This document shows positions 7,101 through 14,515 of a stretch of DNA of 19,708 bases, piece after piece (within the stretch, counting starts at the first letter, position 1; the number at the start of each line of letters is the position of its first letter). A program made the translations under genes and the position numbers. Where the stretch lies: assembly GCA_046729895.1 (NCBI GenBank), contig JBKPHP010000132.1, positions 1 through 19,708 of the forward strand, read 5' to 3'. This DNA is from DASXBA01 sp046729895 (GTDB lineage Bacteria > Actinomycetota > Thermoleophilia > Solirubrobacterales > Thermoleophilaceae). The notes under the pieces were generated by a model. That model worked only from the letters and a program-made list of their open reading frames with translations. It ran no database searches and was not told the origin of the DNA.

Positions 7101-8372
7101 ATGGAAGCAGCGACTCCCCTCAGGCACGCCAGCGTCACGACCGCCGACGACCGGATCACGATTCACGAGCTGACGGTCGAGGACGAGGCGACCAGCCGCC
7201 TGGTCCGGGAGCGCGAGCAGGCCGGCGACGACCCGGCCAAGACCGTCGGCGACGCGATCGAGATCGGCGCCCGGGTACTCGACCGCGAGCAGGCCGCGGC
7301 CAACGCGGAGTACGTCCGCACGGAGTTCGAGAAGGCGGCCCAGGAGCTCGACCGGCAGTTCTCGGACAAGGCGCGCACGGTCGCCGACCATTTCGGCCAG
7401 AAGGTCGACGAGGTGTTCGGCGAGGAGGGCGGCCAGCTTGCCAAGGAGTTCGAGAAGCTGTTCTCCGACGGCAGCACCGCCTCCGTCCAGAACCGGGTGC
7501 GCGAGCTGGTCGCGGAGATGCTGGTCAAGTCCCGCGAGGACCTCGTGCGCCAGTTCTCGGCCGCCGATGGCAGCAACCCGCTGGCGGACTTCAAGGCGAG
7601 CACGGTCCGAGAGCTGGGGCGCATGGTCGAGCGCTTGAACGAGATGCAGGAGCAAGTCGTCGCGTTGCGCGCCGAGAAGGAGAAGCTCGAGGCGCTCGAC
7701 GCCGAGCGCGAGCGCGGGACCGCGAAAGGCCGCTCGTTCGAGGAGCAGGTGGCCGAGGCGGTCGACGCGATCGCGATAGCCCAGGGCGACGTGGCCGACG
7801 CGGTCGGGGACCAGAAGGGCGCTACTGGCAAGACGGGCGACGTGCTCGTTTCGATCGACGCCTGCAACGGTCCGGCCCGCGGCCGGATCGTGTTCGAGGC
7901 CAAGAACGCCAAGCTCAGCTCGCCGGAGGCACGGAGGGAGCTGTCGCGCGGGATGCGGGAGCGAGATGCCGACTTCGCGGTGCTGGTCGTGCCGGCCGAC
8001 GACAAGGTCCCCGCCAAGCTGACGCCGCTCCGGGAGTACGAGGGGGACAAGCTCGTCGTGACCTGCGAGCCGGACACGGCCGTGCCACTGCCGCTCGAGC
8101 TCGGCTACCGGCTGGCGAGGGCGCGTGTCCTCATGAAGCGCGCGGGCCCCGGCGGGGTCGACTCCGGTGCCGTGCGCGAGGCCGTGGAGCGCGCCGCCGC
8201 CGAGCTCGGGGAGGTGCGCAAGGTCAAGAGCCAGCTGACCGGCGCCAAGACGGGCATCGACTCCGCCTACGAGATGATCGAGGCGATCGCGGAGCGCGTG
8301 CGCGCGCAGCTATCCGAGGTCGAGACGCTCGTGGCTGCCGGCGGGCAGCCCCAGGCAGAGCTGGACGTCTAA
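7101..8372 (+). CDS. coiled-coil protein with DUF2130/RmuC-like nuclease fold core
   Basis: This 423-residue acidic cytoplasmic protein has three parts. Residues 30-205 are almost wholly helical and heptad-rich, likely a long coiled coil. Residues 208-300 resemble the DUF2130/RmuC restriction-like nuclease core: GRSFEEQV (210-217), GKTGDVLV (243-250), GRIVFEAKNAKL (261-272) and DFAVLVVP (291-298). E215, D247, E266 and K268 fit the acid/D-ExK layout of PD-(D/E)XK enzymes. Residues 355-415 form another helical stretch. The start at ATG 7101 is preceded by TACGGT (7081-7086), with no ribosome site. The 3' end interleaves with the convergent GNAT gene (CTAA). Such proteins are sometimes linked to DNA maintenance; its role here is unknown. 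The family assignment is from motif resemblance. Confidence 0.7.
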   Translation: MEAATPLRHASVTTADDRITIHELTVEDEATSRLVREREQAGDDPAKTVGDAIEIGARVLDREQAAANAEYVRTEFEKAAQELDRQFSDKARTVADHFGQKVDEVFGEEGGQLAKEFEKLFSDGSTASVQNRVRELVAEMLVKSREDLVRQFSAADGSNPLADFKASTVRELGRMVERLNEMQEQVVALRAEKEKLEALDAERERGTAKGRSFEEQVAEAVDAIAIAQGDVADAVGDQKGATGKTGDVLVSIDACNGPARGRIVFEAKNAKLSSPEARRELSRGMRERDADFAVLVVPADDKVPAKLTPLREYEGDKLVVTCEPDTAVPLPLELGYRLARARVLMKRAGPGGVDSGAVREAVERAAAELGEVRKVKSQLTGAKTGIDSAYEMIEAIAERVRAQLSEVETLVAAGGQPQAELDV

Positions 8373-9001
8373 GGCCTGGCAGTCCTCCACATCGGCCAGA
8401 TCGGCGGTCCGCCGCCCGGCACGCGCAGTTCCTCGCGGACCTCGAACCCGTTGCGCTCATAGAAGGCCCGGTTGCGCTCCGAGGAGGCCTCCAGGTAGGC
8501 GGGCACGCCCTCGCGGTCGCAGCGGTCCAGAACCACGCGCAGCAGCCCGGTGCCCAGGCCCTTCCCCTGCCACTCCGGCGCGACGCCGATCACCGGGAGG
8601 TAGAAGTGCGCCTCGCGCGGGTGCTTGGCCTCGATCAGCGAAAGGGTGCGCAGCAACCTGGGCATGTCGCGCACCCCCATCCTCGCGATCAGCCCAGGCA
8701 TCATCGCAAGCTGCTTGAGAAGACTCAGGTGCCACCCGCCAGGGGGCAGCCAGAACGCGCCGCCCACTGCGGAGTCGGTCGTGTAGCTCTCCTCGTGAGG
8801 GAGCCAAATCCTTTGTGCGAAGTAGTCGAAGCCGCGCTCGAGTTGGCGAGCGCGGCGCGCATCATCCGGCAGCAGAAACGAGAACACCGGATCGTCGTAG
8901 AACGCCCGCGCCACCGCGCGGATCACCGCCTCCCGGTCGTCCGGTCGCAGCTGCCGAATCGACCCCGCCTCGCGCGCCGCCTGGGCGAGGTCGGGCGACA
9001 T
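8369..9001 (-). CDS. GNAT-family N-acetyltransferase
   Basis: The protein transfers an acetyl group from acetyl-CoA to an unknown amine. The acetyl-CoA loop VAPEWQGKGLGTGLL (140-154) holds the Q/RxxGxG/A motif, and YLEASSERNRAFYERNGFEV (169-188) is the typical motif B. The family's DPVFSFLLPD element (37-46) is also present. The frame is open further upstream, but ATG 9001 is chosen because it overlaps the preceding lipoprotein stop by one base (TGATG) and gives a normal 210-residue length. It closes the four-gene minus-strand run from ygfZ. Its stop interleaves with that of the convergent coiled-coil gene (bases 8369-8372, CTAA). Confidence 0.88.
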   Translation of the reverse strand: MSPDLAQAAREAGSIRQLRPDDREAVIRAVARAFYDDPVFSFLLPDDARRARQLERGFDYFAQRIWLPHEESYTTDSAVGGAFWLPPGGWHLSLLKQLAMMPGLIARMGVRDMPRLLRTLSLIEAKHPREAHFYLPVIGVAPEWQGKGLGTGLLRVVLDRCDREGVPAYLEASSERNRAFYERNGFEVREELRVPGGGPPIWPMWRTARP

Positions 9002-9441
9002 CAGGGCAGCAGGAGTCGGTTGTTCGAGTCCCTGCGCGCCCGTCCGACCCTGAGCACCGCCGGCACGATCTCCTTGGGAACGGCCACGCCTGACCCGGCG
9101 CGCACCTCGTACCGCCCGACCGACAACGTCTTTTGGATGGTCGCTGTGTCCTGCGGGTTCACGGGACCGATGCGCTCCTTGACGGTCTCCCCCTCGAGCG
9201 TGAGCGTGTGGGCGTCGCCGGTCTGGTTGGAGATCGTGATCAGTACCGGACCCGCACCGACCTTGTTCGGCGACACGGTCACCTTGTCCGGCTGGATGAC
9301 ACCGGTCAGCTCCAACGGAACCGCGGGCCGAGGCTCGTTCTTGAAGTCTTCCCCACCGCACCCCGACGCCAGAGCAAGGAGCGTCCCTGCCGCGAGGAAG
9401 GCGATGACACCCGACCAGCGAGTCTTCCTTGTCGCCCTCAT
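9001..9441 (-). CDS. lipoprotein with a predicted beta-sandwich domain
   Basis: This 146-residue protein has a basic N-terminus (MRATRKTR), a hydrophobic stretch and the lipobox LASGC with lipidation at C28. The rest is rich in predicted beta strands: VTVSPNKV, GPVLITISNQTG, AHTLTLEG and GRYEVRAG. The pattern of strands with NQTGDAHTLTLEG resembles cupredoxin-like or immunoglobulin-like export domains, but the copper-ligand set of a cupredoxin is not evident. It is predicted to sit on the outer face of the membrane. It starts 16 bases after the acyltransferase stop, and its stop overlaps the GNAT start, so it is likely part of one operon. A TAGGGT box at 9455-9460, overlapping the upstream stop codon, could give an extra promoter. 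The function is unknown. Confidence 0.78.
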   Translation of the reverse strand: MRATRKTRWSGVIAFLAAGTLLALASGCGGEDFKNEPRPAVPLELTGVIQPDKVTVSPNKVGAGPVLITISNQTGDAHTLTLEGETVKERIGPVNPQDTATIQKTLSVGRYEVRAGSGVAVPKEIVPAVLRVGRARRDSNNRLLLP

Positions 9442-9457
9442 CCCTCGGGCGCGAACC

Positions 9458-10483
9458 CTAACCGAACCATACGGAGGCTCGCCTGGAGAGAAGGCGGTCG
9501 AGCGCGCGCTCGATCCGGCCGCGAACGTCCTCAGCCAGGGTCTGCACCAGGGCCAGGTCGTCCGCGTCGTCGGGTCCGTACCCGGAGAGGTCGACGGGCT
9601 CGAGGAAGCGGATCTTGAACTTGGCCGGCAGGTACATCAGCGCAGCGGCGAGCCCGAAATGCGGGAAGGCGTGGTTGATCGGGAAGTAGATCAGGCCAGT
9701 CAGCCGCTGGAGCAGCGGCACGTGGGCGAAGATCGGCATCGCCTCCTCGGCGCCGACCACCGCCACCGGCACGATCGGCACGCCCGCCTTGATCGCGGTG
9801 CGAACGAAGCCACCGCGGCCGAAGCGGCGTAGGCGGTAGCGCTGCCAGTAGAGCTTGCGCGACCCCTTCTGGCCTTCTGGGAACACGAGCGCGAGGCGGC
9901 CCTCGTCGCGCAGCAGACGCTGGGCATTCGCCGTGTGCGCGGCCACGAGCCCAAGCTTGTTCGTCACCATGCCCACACCCGGGTAGCCCTTGAACCAATG
10001 CTCGCCGAGCATGTAGACGGGACGGGGGTGCGGATGCTCGTGGCGGATTGCCTGAAGGAGCATCGGGGCGTCCGGCGGAAGGGCACCCGAGTGGTTCGAG
10101 ACGAGCAGGGCGCCGCCCTCCGAGGGCACGTTCTCGACGCCACTCTGCTCCACCCTGAACCAGTAGCGGTAGTAGAAGTCGAGAAGCGGCTCCATCAGAT
10201 CGAAGACCCGCTGTGAACGGCCCCAGTCGTCGAGGTCGCGGGGGGCTTCGCCCGGCGGGATGACCTCGCGCAGCTCACGCGGCGGGGCTTCGCGCACGTC
10301 CTCGTGGCGGGGCAGCTCGAGCTCGTCGCGGCGTGGCGCGAATTCCTCAGACGGCACGCGCGGCGTCTCGGCTCCCGCGCCTAGCGAGAGGGAGCCGCCG
10401 AGCAGCGGGCTTCCGTGGCTCAGGCCGCGGCGGCTCGTCGGTCGCCTGCGAGGAGCACGCGTGCTTTCCCCCCCTCGGGGCAC
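9458..10483 (-). CDS. LPLAT-type acyltransferase with HX6D motif
   Basis: This is a membrane-associated acyltransferase of the PlsC/lysophospholipid superfamily. The catalytic block is NHSGALPPD (130-138), with six residues between H131 and D138 instead of the usual four; this NHSG-LP-D form is known from an actinobacterial subgroup. FPEGQKGSRKLY (201-212) is the substrate block, and IVPVAVVG (237-244) is motif IV. About 85 residues precede the domain and are disordered and basic at first. That long start is supported by a TAGCAT box exactly seven bases before GTG 10483. It follows ygfZ by 46 bases and precedes the lipoprotein by 16 bases. The acyl acceptor is unknown; glycerolipid synthesis or remodelling is the family expectation. 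Confidence 0.85.
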   Translation of the reverse strand: MPRGGESTRAPRRRPTSRRGLSHGSPLLGGSLSLGAGAETPRVPSEEFAPRRDELELPRHEDVREAPPRELREVIPPGEAPRDLDDWGRSQRVFDLMEPLLDFYYRYWFRVEQSGVENVPSEGGALLVSNHSGALPPDAPMLLQAIRHEHPHPRPVYMLGEHWFKGYPGVGMVTNKLGLVAAHTANAQRLLRDEGRLALVFPEGQKGSRKLYWQRYRLRRFGRGGFVRTAIKAGVPIVPVAVVGAEEAMPIFAHVPLLQRLTGLIYFPINHAFPHFGLAAALMYLPAKFKIRFLEPVDLSGYGPDDADDLALVQTLAEDVRGRIERALDRLLSRRASVWFG

Positions 10484-10490
10484 CTGGCCG

Positions 10491-10496
10491 ATGCTA
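10491..10496 (-). promoter_or_regulatory. putative -10 box of the acyltransferase gene
   Basis: TAGCAT on the minus strand is followed by seven bases and then the GTG start at 10483, so a message would start at the initiation codon itself. No ribosome site is visible. Confidence 0.5.
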
Positions 10497-10529
10497 GCGG
10501 GGCATTTGCCGGGTAGGCGGAGCCCGGCT

Positions 10530-11453
10530 CTAGTGGTGAGAGAAGGGCAGCGCCACTACCTCCGCGGTCGTGTCGCCCTCGCCGACGTCGACCACGTCGC
10601 CCGGTGATGCCTCGCGGCGCACGAGCGCGAGCGCTATCGGCCCCAGCGTCGGGGAGACACAGGTAGAGCCGAGCCGGCCCACCTCGCGCTCGCCGAGCCA
10701 CAGCGGCTCTCCCCGCTCGACCGGCGCGGAGAGGCGCAGCCCGCGCAGGTGGCGGTTCGGCTTGCCCTTGTAGTGGAGCCGAGCCACAGTCTCCTGCCCC
10801 ACGTAGCAGCCCTTCTCGAAGTTGATGGCACGGTCGTTGAGCCCGGCCTCCTCTGGGATCGTGTCGCCGTCCATGTCGAGCCCCAGCCGCGGACGGCCGG
10901 ACTCGATGCGGAGGCACTCGGCGGTCTCCCCGGAGACGTCCTCGACCGCCAAGGCGGTCCGCACGTCCTCCGCGTCGGCGCTCACGATGTCGACGCCGAG
11001 GTCGGTGGCGACGTACAGGCCCAACGCGCCCTGCGTGTTGGCGTGCTCCTCCCTCGGAGGAGCTGCATCCAGTCGCGCACGGGCGTCGGGACCGATGAGC
11101 GACAGCAGCGTGCGCTCACCGGTCAGGTCCAGGAACCGCACGTCACGGCCCAGGCTGTAGGTCTCCAGCATGTGCTCCAGGACCCGGTGGGCGATGGGCT
11201 CGGCGTCGAGCAGGAACCCCTGGGAGGTTCGCAAGGCCCTCAGGTCCGCGCGGATCTTACCCTTGTGATTGAGCAGCGTGGCGTAGCAGCCCTGACCAGG
11301 CGCGAGGCTCTCCACGTCGTTGCTGATCTGCCCCTGGAGGAAGTCCCCCGCCTCCTCACCGGCGACCTCGAAGAAGGCGCGATCGGGACGCTCCACCAGG
11401 CCGGCGCCGTCTCGCAGCAGCTCGTATTCGCGGATGACGACCACGGGACTCAT
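10530..11453 (-). CDS. ygfZ: folate-binding protein YgfZ (tRNA-modifying / Fe-S enzyme maintenance, GcvT-like)
   Basis: YgfZ is a folate-dependent protein that supports certain iron-sulfur enzymes such as MiaB. The 307-residue length and GcvT-like fold match. The family signature K-G-C-Y-x-G-Q-E is present as KGCYVGQE (214-221), with C216 as the key cysteine. The upstream FLQGQISNDV (38-47) and CYATLLNHKGKI (56-67) are typical of the first folate-binding domain, and FSHH ends the last one. It is divergent from mntR across 59 bases and leads the minus-strand run of acyltransferase, lipoprotein and GNAT genes. TCAAAT (11475-11480) with TTGAAG (11498-11503), spaced 17, would be its promoter. The weak ribosome site GGGGA lies upstream of the ATG. 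Confidence 0.92.
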   Translation of the reverse strand: MSPVVVIREYELLRDGAGLVERPDRAFFEVAGEEAGDFLQGQISNDVESLAPGQGCYATLLNHKGKIRADLRALRTSQGFLLDAEPIAHRVLEHMLETYSLGRDVRFLDLTGERTLLSLIGPDARARLDAAPPREEHANTQGALGLYVATDLGVDIVSADAEDVRTALAVEDVSGETAECLRIESGRPRLGLDMDGDTIPEEAGLNDRAINFEKGCYVGQETVARLHYKGKPNRHLRGLRLSAPVERGEPLWLGEREVGRLGSTCVSPTLGPIALALVRREASPGDVVDVGEGDTTAEVVALPFSHH

Positions 11454-11474
11454 TGTAGGTCCCCGCTGGCGGGA

Positions 11475-11506
11475 ATTTGAGACGTGCCTAAACTTTGCTT
11501 CAATAT
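11475..11506. promoter_or_regulatory. overlapping divergent promoters of ygfZ and mntR with a possible metal-repressor site
   Basis: Leftward, TTGAAG (11498-11503) and TCAAAT (11475-11480) are 17 bases apart. Rightward, TTGAGA (11477-11482) and TTCAAT (11499-11504) are 16 apart, placing the mntR start of transcription within a few bases of its ATG at 11513. Between them TTTGAG (11476-11481) and CCTAAA (11487-11492) form an imperfect inverted pair that loosely resembles DtxR-type sites. A repressor here could control both genes. This rests on weak motif matches. Confidence 0.4.
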
Positions 11507-11512
11507 GCCCGG

Positions 11513-12196
11513 ATGAATAAGTTGGTTGAGGACAGGATTTCGAGCCACGCGGTTCAGGACTACGCGAAGGCGATCTGGTCGCTAGGGCAGCGCAGCCACG
11601 AGCCCGTCTCGACCTCGGCGCTGGCCGAGCGCATCGCCGTCTCGCCCGCGTCGGCGTCCGCCATGGTCAAGCGACTCGAGTCGCTTGGCCTGGCGACGCG
11701 CGAGCCCTACCACGGCGTCGAGCTGACGCCGGCGGGTGAACGCGTGGCCCTCGAGGTGGTCCGCCACCACCGACTCCTGGAGCTCTATCTGGCCCAGGCG
11801 CTCGGCATGCCCTGGGATCGCGTCCACGCGGAGGCGGAGGTGCTCGAGCATGCTATCTCGGAAGAGGTGTCGGAGCGGATAGCCGACGCGCTCGGCAATC
11901 CCACGCACGACCCGCACGGTGACCCCATCCCGACAGCGGACGGGATGATCGAGGAGGCCCCGACCAGGGCCTTCAGCGACCTCGACCCGGGCGACGACGG
12001 CACGTTCGTGCGAATGTCGGACGCCGATCCGGAGATGCTTCGGTACCTGTCGGACCGCGGCATCCTCCCCGGCGACGCCTTCGAGATCGTCGAGAAGGAG
12101 CCGTTCGAGGGGCCGCTGTCGGTGCGCTTCGGAAACGAGGTGCACGTGCTGGGCGGCGCGCTGACCCAGGCGATGAGAGCGGAGCTTCGGAAATGA
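11513..12196 (+). CDS. mntR: DtxR/MntR-family metal-dependent repressor with C-terminal SH3-like domain
   Basis: This 227-residue protein is a metal-activated DNA-binding repressor. The winged helix covers about 10-75 (STSALAERIAVSPASASAMV as the helix-turn-helix), the dimerization domain about 76-140, and a FeoA/SH3-like domain about 150-225. The metal site distinguishes it: where iron sensors have Cys, this has E109, followed by E112 and H113, and H85 or H86 plus D16 complete the set. That E-x-x-E-H pattern is the MntR type, although K19 replaces the second N-terminal acid of B. subtilis MntR. Manganese as effector also fits the next gene, whose ATG overlaps this stop by four bases (ATGA). 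ATG 11513 was preferred over TTG 11495. The added C-terminal domain is as in mycobacterial MntR. Confidence 0.87.
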   Translation: MNKLVEDRISSHAVQDYAKAIWSLGQRSHEPVSTSALAERIAVSPASASAMVKRLESLGLATREPYHGVELTPAGERVALEVVRHHRLLELYLAQALGMPWDRVHAEAEVLEHAISEEVSERIADALGNPTHDPHGDPIPTADGMIEEAPTRAFSDLDPGDDGTFVRMSDADPEMLRYLSDRGILPGDAFEIVEKEPFEGPLSVRFGNEVHVLGGALTQAMRAELRK

Positions 12197-13473
12197 GCAA
12201 CGGAGCCACGGCCGCCGCCGAAGCGTCGGTCGTCCTCCAGCCAACCCCGCTCGAGGCGCTCAGGGCGCGCGGGCGGCTGCGCTCGACGGTCGCGCTCCTC
12301 GGTCCGGCGTTCGTGGCGGCGGTCGCTTACGTCGACCCGGGCAACTTCGCCACCAACATCTCCGGGGGCTCGAAGTACGGCTACCTGCTCCTATGGGTGA
12401 TTCTCGCCGCGAACCTAATGGCGATGCTGATCCAGTACCTGTCGGCCAAGGTCGGCATCGTCACCGGGCACAACCTCCCGGAGCTCTGCCGCGAGCACTT
12501 CCCTCGTCCGGTCGCCGTGGGCCTCTGGATCCAGGCCGAGCTCATCGCCATGGCCACCGATCTCGCGGAGTTCGTTGGCGCAGCCATCGCCTTGAACCTG
12601 CTGTTCGGAGTGCCGCTCTTCGCCTCGGGCCTGATGACCGCGGTTGTCGCGTTCGCGATTCTGGGCCTGCAGACGCGTGGCTACCGCCGCTTCGAGACGA
12701 CCATCATGGGGCTGCTCGGCGTCATCCTGCTCGGCTTCGTCTACGAGATGGTGCGCGCGGGGGGCGATCCCGCCGGGATCGCCGGCGGCTTCGTTCCCGG
12801 CTTCGCGGGAACAGAGAGCGTGCTGCTCGCGACGGGGATCCTCGGCGCGACCGTGATGCCCCACGTGATCTATCTGCACTCGGCCCTGACCCAGAACCGC
12901 GTGCGCCCTCGCGACGAGCGCGAGCGCCGCTCTCTGCTGCGGTTCCAGCGCCTCGACGTGATGATCGCGATGGGCATCGCCGGCGTCGTGAACATCTCGA
13001 TGCTGATCGTGGCCGCGTCGCTGTTCCACGGGTCGCTGGACGTGGACTCGATCGAGGGCGCGCACGCGGGCTTCGATCAGGTGCTCGGCCCCGCTGCCGC
13101 CGTCATGTTCGGGATCGCCCTGCTCGCCTCGGGGCTGTCCAGCTCGAGCGTGGGGACCTACGCGGGCCAGGTCGTGATGCAGGGCTTCATCCGCCGCTCC
13201 ATCCCGCTTGCGCTGCGCCGGCTGGTCACCATGACCCCCGCCCTCGTCGTCCTGGCCGTCGGCCTCGATCCCACGGACTCGCTCGTGATCAGCCAGGTGG
13301 TGCTGTCGTTCGGCATCCCGTTCGCGCTGGTGCCGCTCGTGATCCTTACCCGGCGGCCCGACATCATGGGAACGCTGATCAACGCGCGCCGGACGACCCT
13401 CGCCGCGACGGTCGTAGCGTCACTCATCATCGCTCTGAACGTCTTCCTGCTGTTCAAGACGTTCCTGGGCTAA
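12193..13473 (+). CDS. mntH: Nramp-family divalent metal (Mn2+/Fe2+) transporter
   Basis: MntH imports Mn2+ (and often Fe2+) with protons across the cytoplasmic membrane. The 426-residue protein has about 11 helices. The metal-binding motif DPGN lies in helix 1 (48-51), and MPH in helix 6 (222-224) supplies the methionine ligand that selects transition metals over calcium. A basic loop RVRPRDERERRS follows MPH. The N-terminal 30 residues are cytoplasmic and not conserved in the family core. The start overlaps the mntR stop by four bases, so repressor and transporter are translated together. This makes a self-limiting manganese uptake operon, inferred from gene order and ligands. The 3' end interleaves with the convergent efflux-family gene (CTAA). 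Confidence 0.93.
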   Translation: MSNGATAAAEASVVLQPTPLEALRARGRLRSTVALLGPAFVAAVAYVDPGNFATNISGGSKYGYLLLWVILAANLMAMLIQYLSAKVGIVTGHNLPELCREHFPRPVAVGLWIQAELIAMATDLAEFVGAAIALNLLFGVPLFASGLMTAVVAFAILGLQTRGYRRFETTIMGLLGVILLGFVYEMVRAGGDPAGIAGGFVPGFAGTESVLLATGILGATVMPHVIYLHSALTQNRVRPRDERERRSLLRFQRLDVMIAMGIAGVVNISMLIVAASLFHGSLDVDSIEGAHAGFDQVLGPAAAVMFGIALLASGLSSSSVGTYAGQVVMQGFIRRSIPLALRRLVTMTPALVVLAVGLDPTDSLVISQVVLSFGIPFALVPLVILTRRPDIMGTLINARRTTLAATVVASLIIALNVFLLFKTFLG

Positions 13474-14129
13474 CGGCCGCAGGCCGGGTCCGCGCAGCAG
13501 CCCTCGCCGCGCCAGGCGTCGCGTCCCTCCTTGATCGCCAGCGCGGCGACGGCGAGCGCCGCCCCCGGATCGGCCCACCACCAGCCAAGCAGCGCGTTCG
13601 CGCCCAGGCCGATCAGGAGCGCGGCGGAGAGGTACGCGCAAAGCAGGTTCTGGCGGCCCTCGCTGGCGGTGGCCGCCGAGCCCAGCGCCTCCCCGACGCG
13701 TTTCTTCGCGGCTGCCAGCGGCGGCATCGTCGCGAGGGTCACCGCGGCCAGCGCGATACCCACCGGGCTGGCCTCGGCGTGCTCACCGACGAGGAGCGTC
13801 CGGACGGCCTCGGCGGACACGTAGGCGGCAAGGGCGAGGAAGCTCGCCCCGATGAGCAGCTGCGCCCGGCGCTCGGCAAGGTGAGAGGCCGAGCGCCCGG
13901 CCGAGAAGCGCCAGACGACCACGCCGGCCGCTCCGGCTTCGATCAGCGAGTCGCCGCCGAAGCCGACCAGTGCGATCGAGCCGGCGGCGATCCCGGCCGC
14001 CACGGCGATCGCGGCCTCGGCGGCGTGCCAGCCAAGGCTCGCCCAGGCCAACAGGCGGGCCCGGCCGACGAGCGCTGGCGGTGCGGGCGCGGGAGCCGCG
14101 GCGGGCAGGTCCAGGGCATCTGGTCGCAC
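13470..14129 (-). CDS. short cation-diffusion-facilitator-like membrane protein with cysteine tail
   Basis: This 219-residue protein matches the membrane part of cation-efflux (CDF) transporters: GFGGDSLIEAGAAG (57-70) in helix 2 and WADPGAALAVAALAIKEGRD (185-204) in helix 6. The usual cytoplasmic C-terminal domain is absent. The zinc site is altered: helix 2 has D60 and E64, while helix 5 (QNLLCAYLS) lacks the HxxxD pair and has C164. The tail ends CCADPACGR, a possible metal-binding cluster. Similar short proteins with cysteine ends are known in actinobacteria as cation transporters. The GTG start is seven bases after TATCCT. Its stop interleaves with that of mntH, so a metal link by position is possible, but the transported ion is unknown. 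Confidence 0.75.
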   Translation of the reverse strand: MRPDALDLPAAAPAPAPPALVGRARLLAWASLGWHAAEAAIAVAAGIAAGSIALVGFGGDSLIEAGAAGVVVWRFSAGRSASHLAERRAQLLIGASFLALAAYVSAEAVRTLLVGEHAEASPVGIALAAVTLATMPPLAAAKKRVGEALGSAATASEGRQNLLCAYLSAALLIGLGANALLGWWWADPGAALAVAALAIKEGRDAWRGEGCCADPACGR

Positions 14130-14136
14130 CGGCCAC

Positions 14137-14146
14137 AGGATAGGGT
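14137..14146. promoter_or_regulatory. back-to-back overlapping -10 boxes for two divergent genes
   Basis: The ten bases AGGATAGGGT contain TAGGGT on the plus strand (14141-14146), six bases before ATG 14153, and TATCCT on the minus strand (14137-14142), seven bases before GTG 14129. The two boxes share the central TA. Both messages would start at or next to their start codons, within a 23-base intergenic gap. Confidence 0.5.
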
Positions 14147-14152
14147 TCGGGC

Positions 14153-14515
14153 ATGCCGCTCGCGGGCGATTTCGAGCAGGTCGTCGAGTCGCTGCCGCCG
14201 GACTGGACCGTTCTCGAGCTCGACCTGAGGATCGCCGATGAGGACCGCTACATCGAGGCGGCGACGCTGCTGACGGTGATCAACGCGATGCCGTACTCCA
14301 AGCACGACTGGCACTTCCGCCTGCGCGTTGCGAACCAGTTCGGCCACGCAGCGGCGGTGCCCACCGTGCACGGCGCGCTCGCGGTCCTCGACGGCCAGGG
14401 CATCGAGGGCGAGCTCGTGGCGCGGGAGGTCCGGGTCGGCCGGGTCGAGGTCACGCAGATGTGGGGCCGGCCGGAGTCCGTGCGCCGAGAGTTCCGCCAC
14501 CGCCGCGCTCAATAG
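14153..14515 (+). CDS. conserved-looking protein of unknown function (120 aa)
   Basis: I do not recognise this family. The protein is soluble, with an N-terminal part LPPDWTVLELDLRIADEDRY (14-33) that looks like a helix-to-strand transition, then INAMPYSKHDWHFRLRVANQ (43-62) and a histidine-containing FGHAAAVPTVHGAL (63-76). The C-terminal half alternates short strands (GELVAREVRVGRVEVTQMW) and ends with a basic tail. No signal peptide or membrane segment is seen. The start is set by a TAGGGT box six bases upstream. Its TAG stop shares one base with the GTG of the receiver-like gene (TAGTG), so the two are translationally coupled. Codon use and GC bias look like those of its neighbours. Confidence 0.7.
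   Translation: MPLAGDFEQVVESLPPDWTVLELDLRIADEDRYIEAATLLTVINAMPYSKHDWHFRLRVANQFGHAAAVPTVHGALAVLDGQGIEGELVAREVRVGRVEVTQMWGRPESVRREFRHRRAQ

Noticed and set aside
6964..7173. A 69-residue frame (MATLPDIFRKRRQTL...) between the GST-like and coiled-coil genes
   Set aside because: It overlaps the well-supported coiled-coil gene, has no ribosome site or promoter box and no recognisable motif.
7085..9832. A 915-codon open frame on the plus strand
   Set aside because: It runs in a different frame through the coiled-coil gene and antisense to the GNAT, lipoprotein and acyltransferase genes. Its translation is Arg/Ala/Gly-rich without motifs, as expected of GC-rich shadow frames.
12393..14228. A 611-codon plus-strand frame across mntH and the CDF-like gene
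   Set aside because: It is out of frame with mntH and antisense to the CDF-like gene; the composition is typical of a GC shadow frame.
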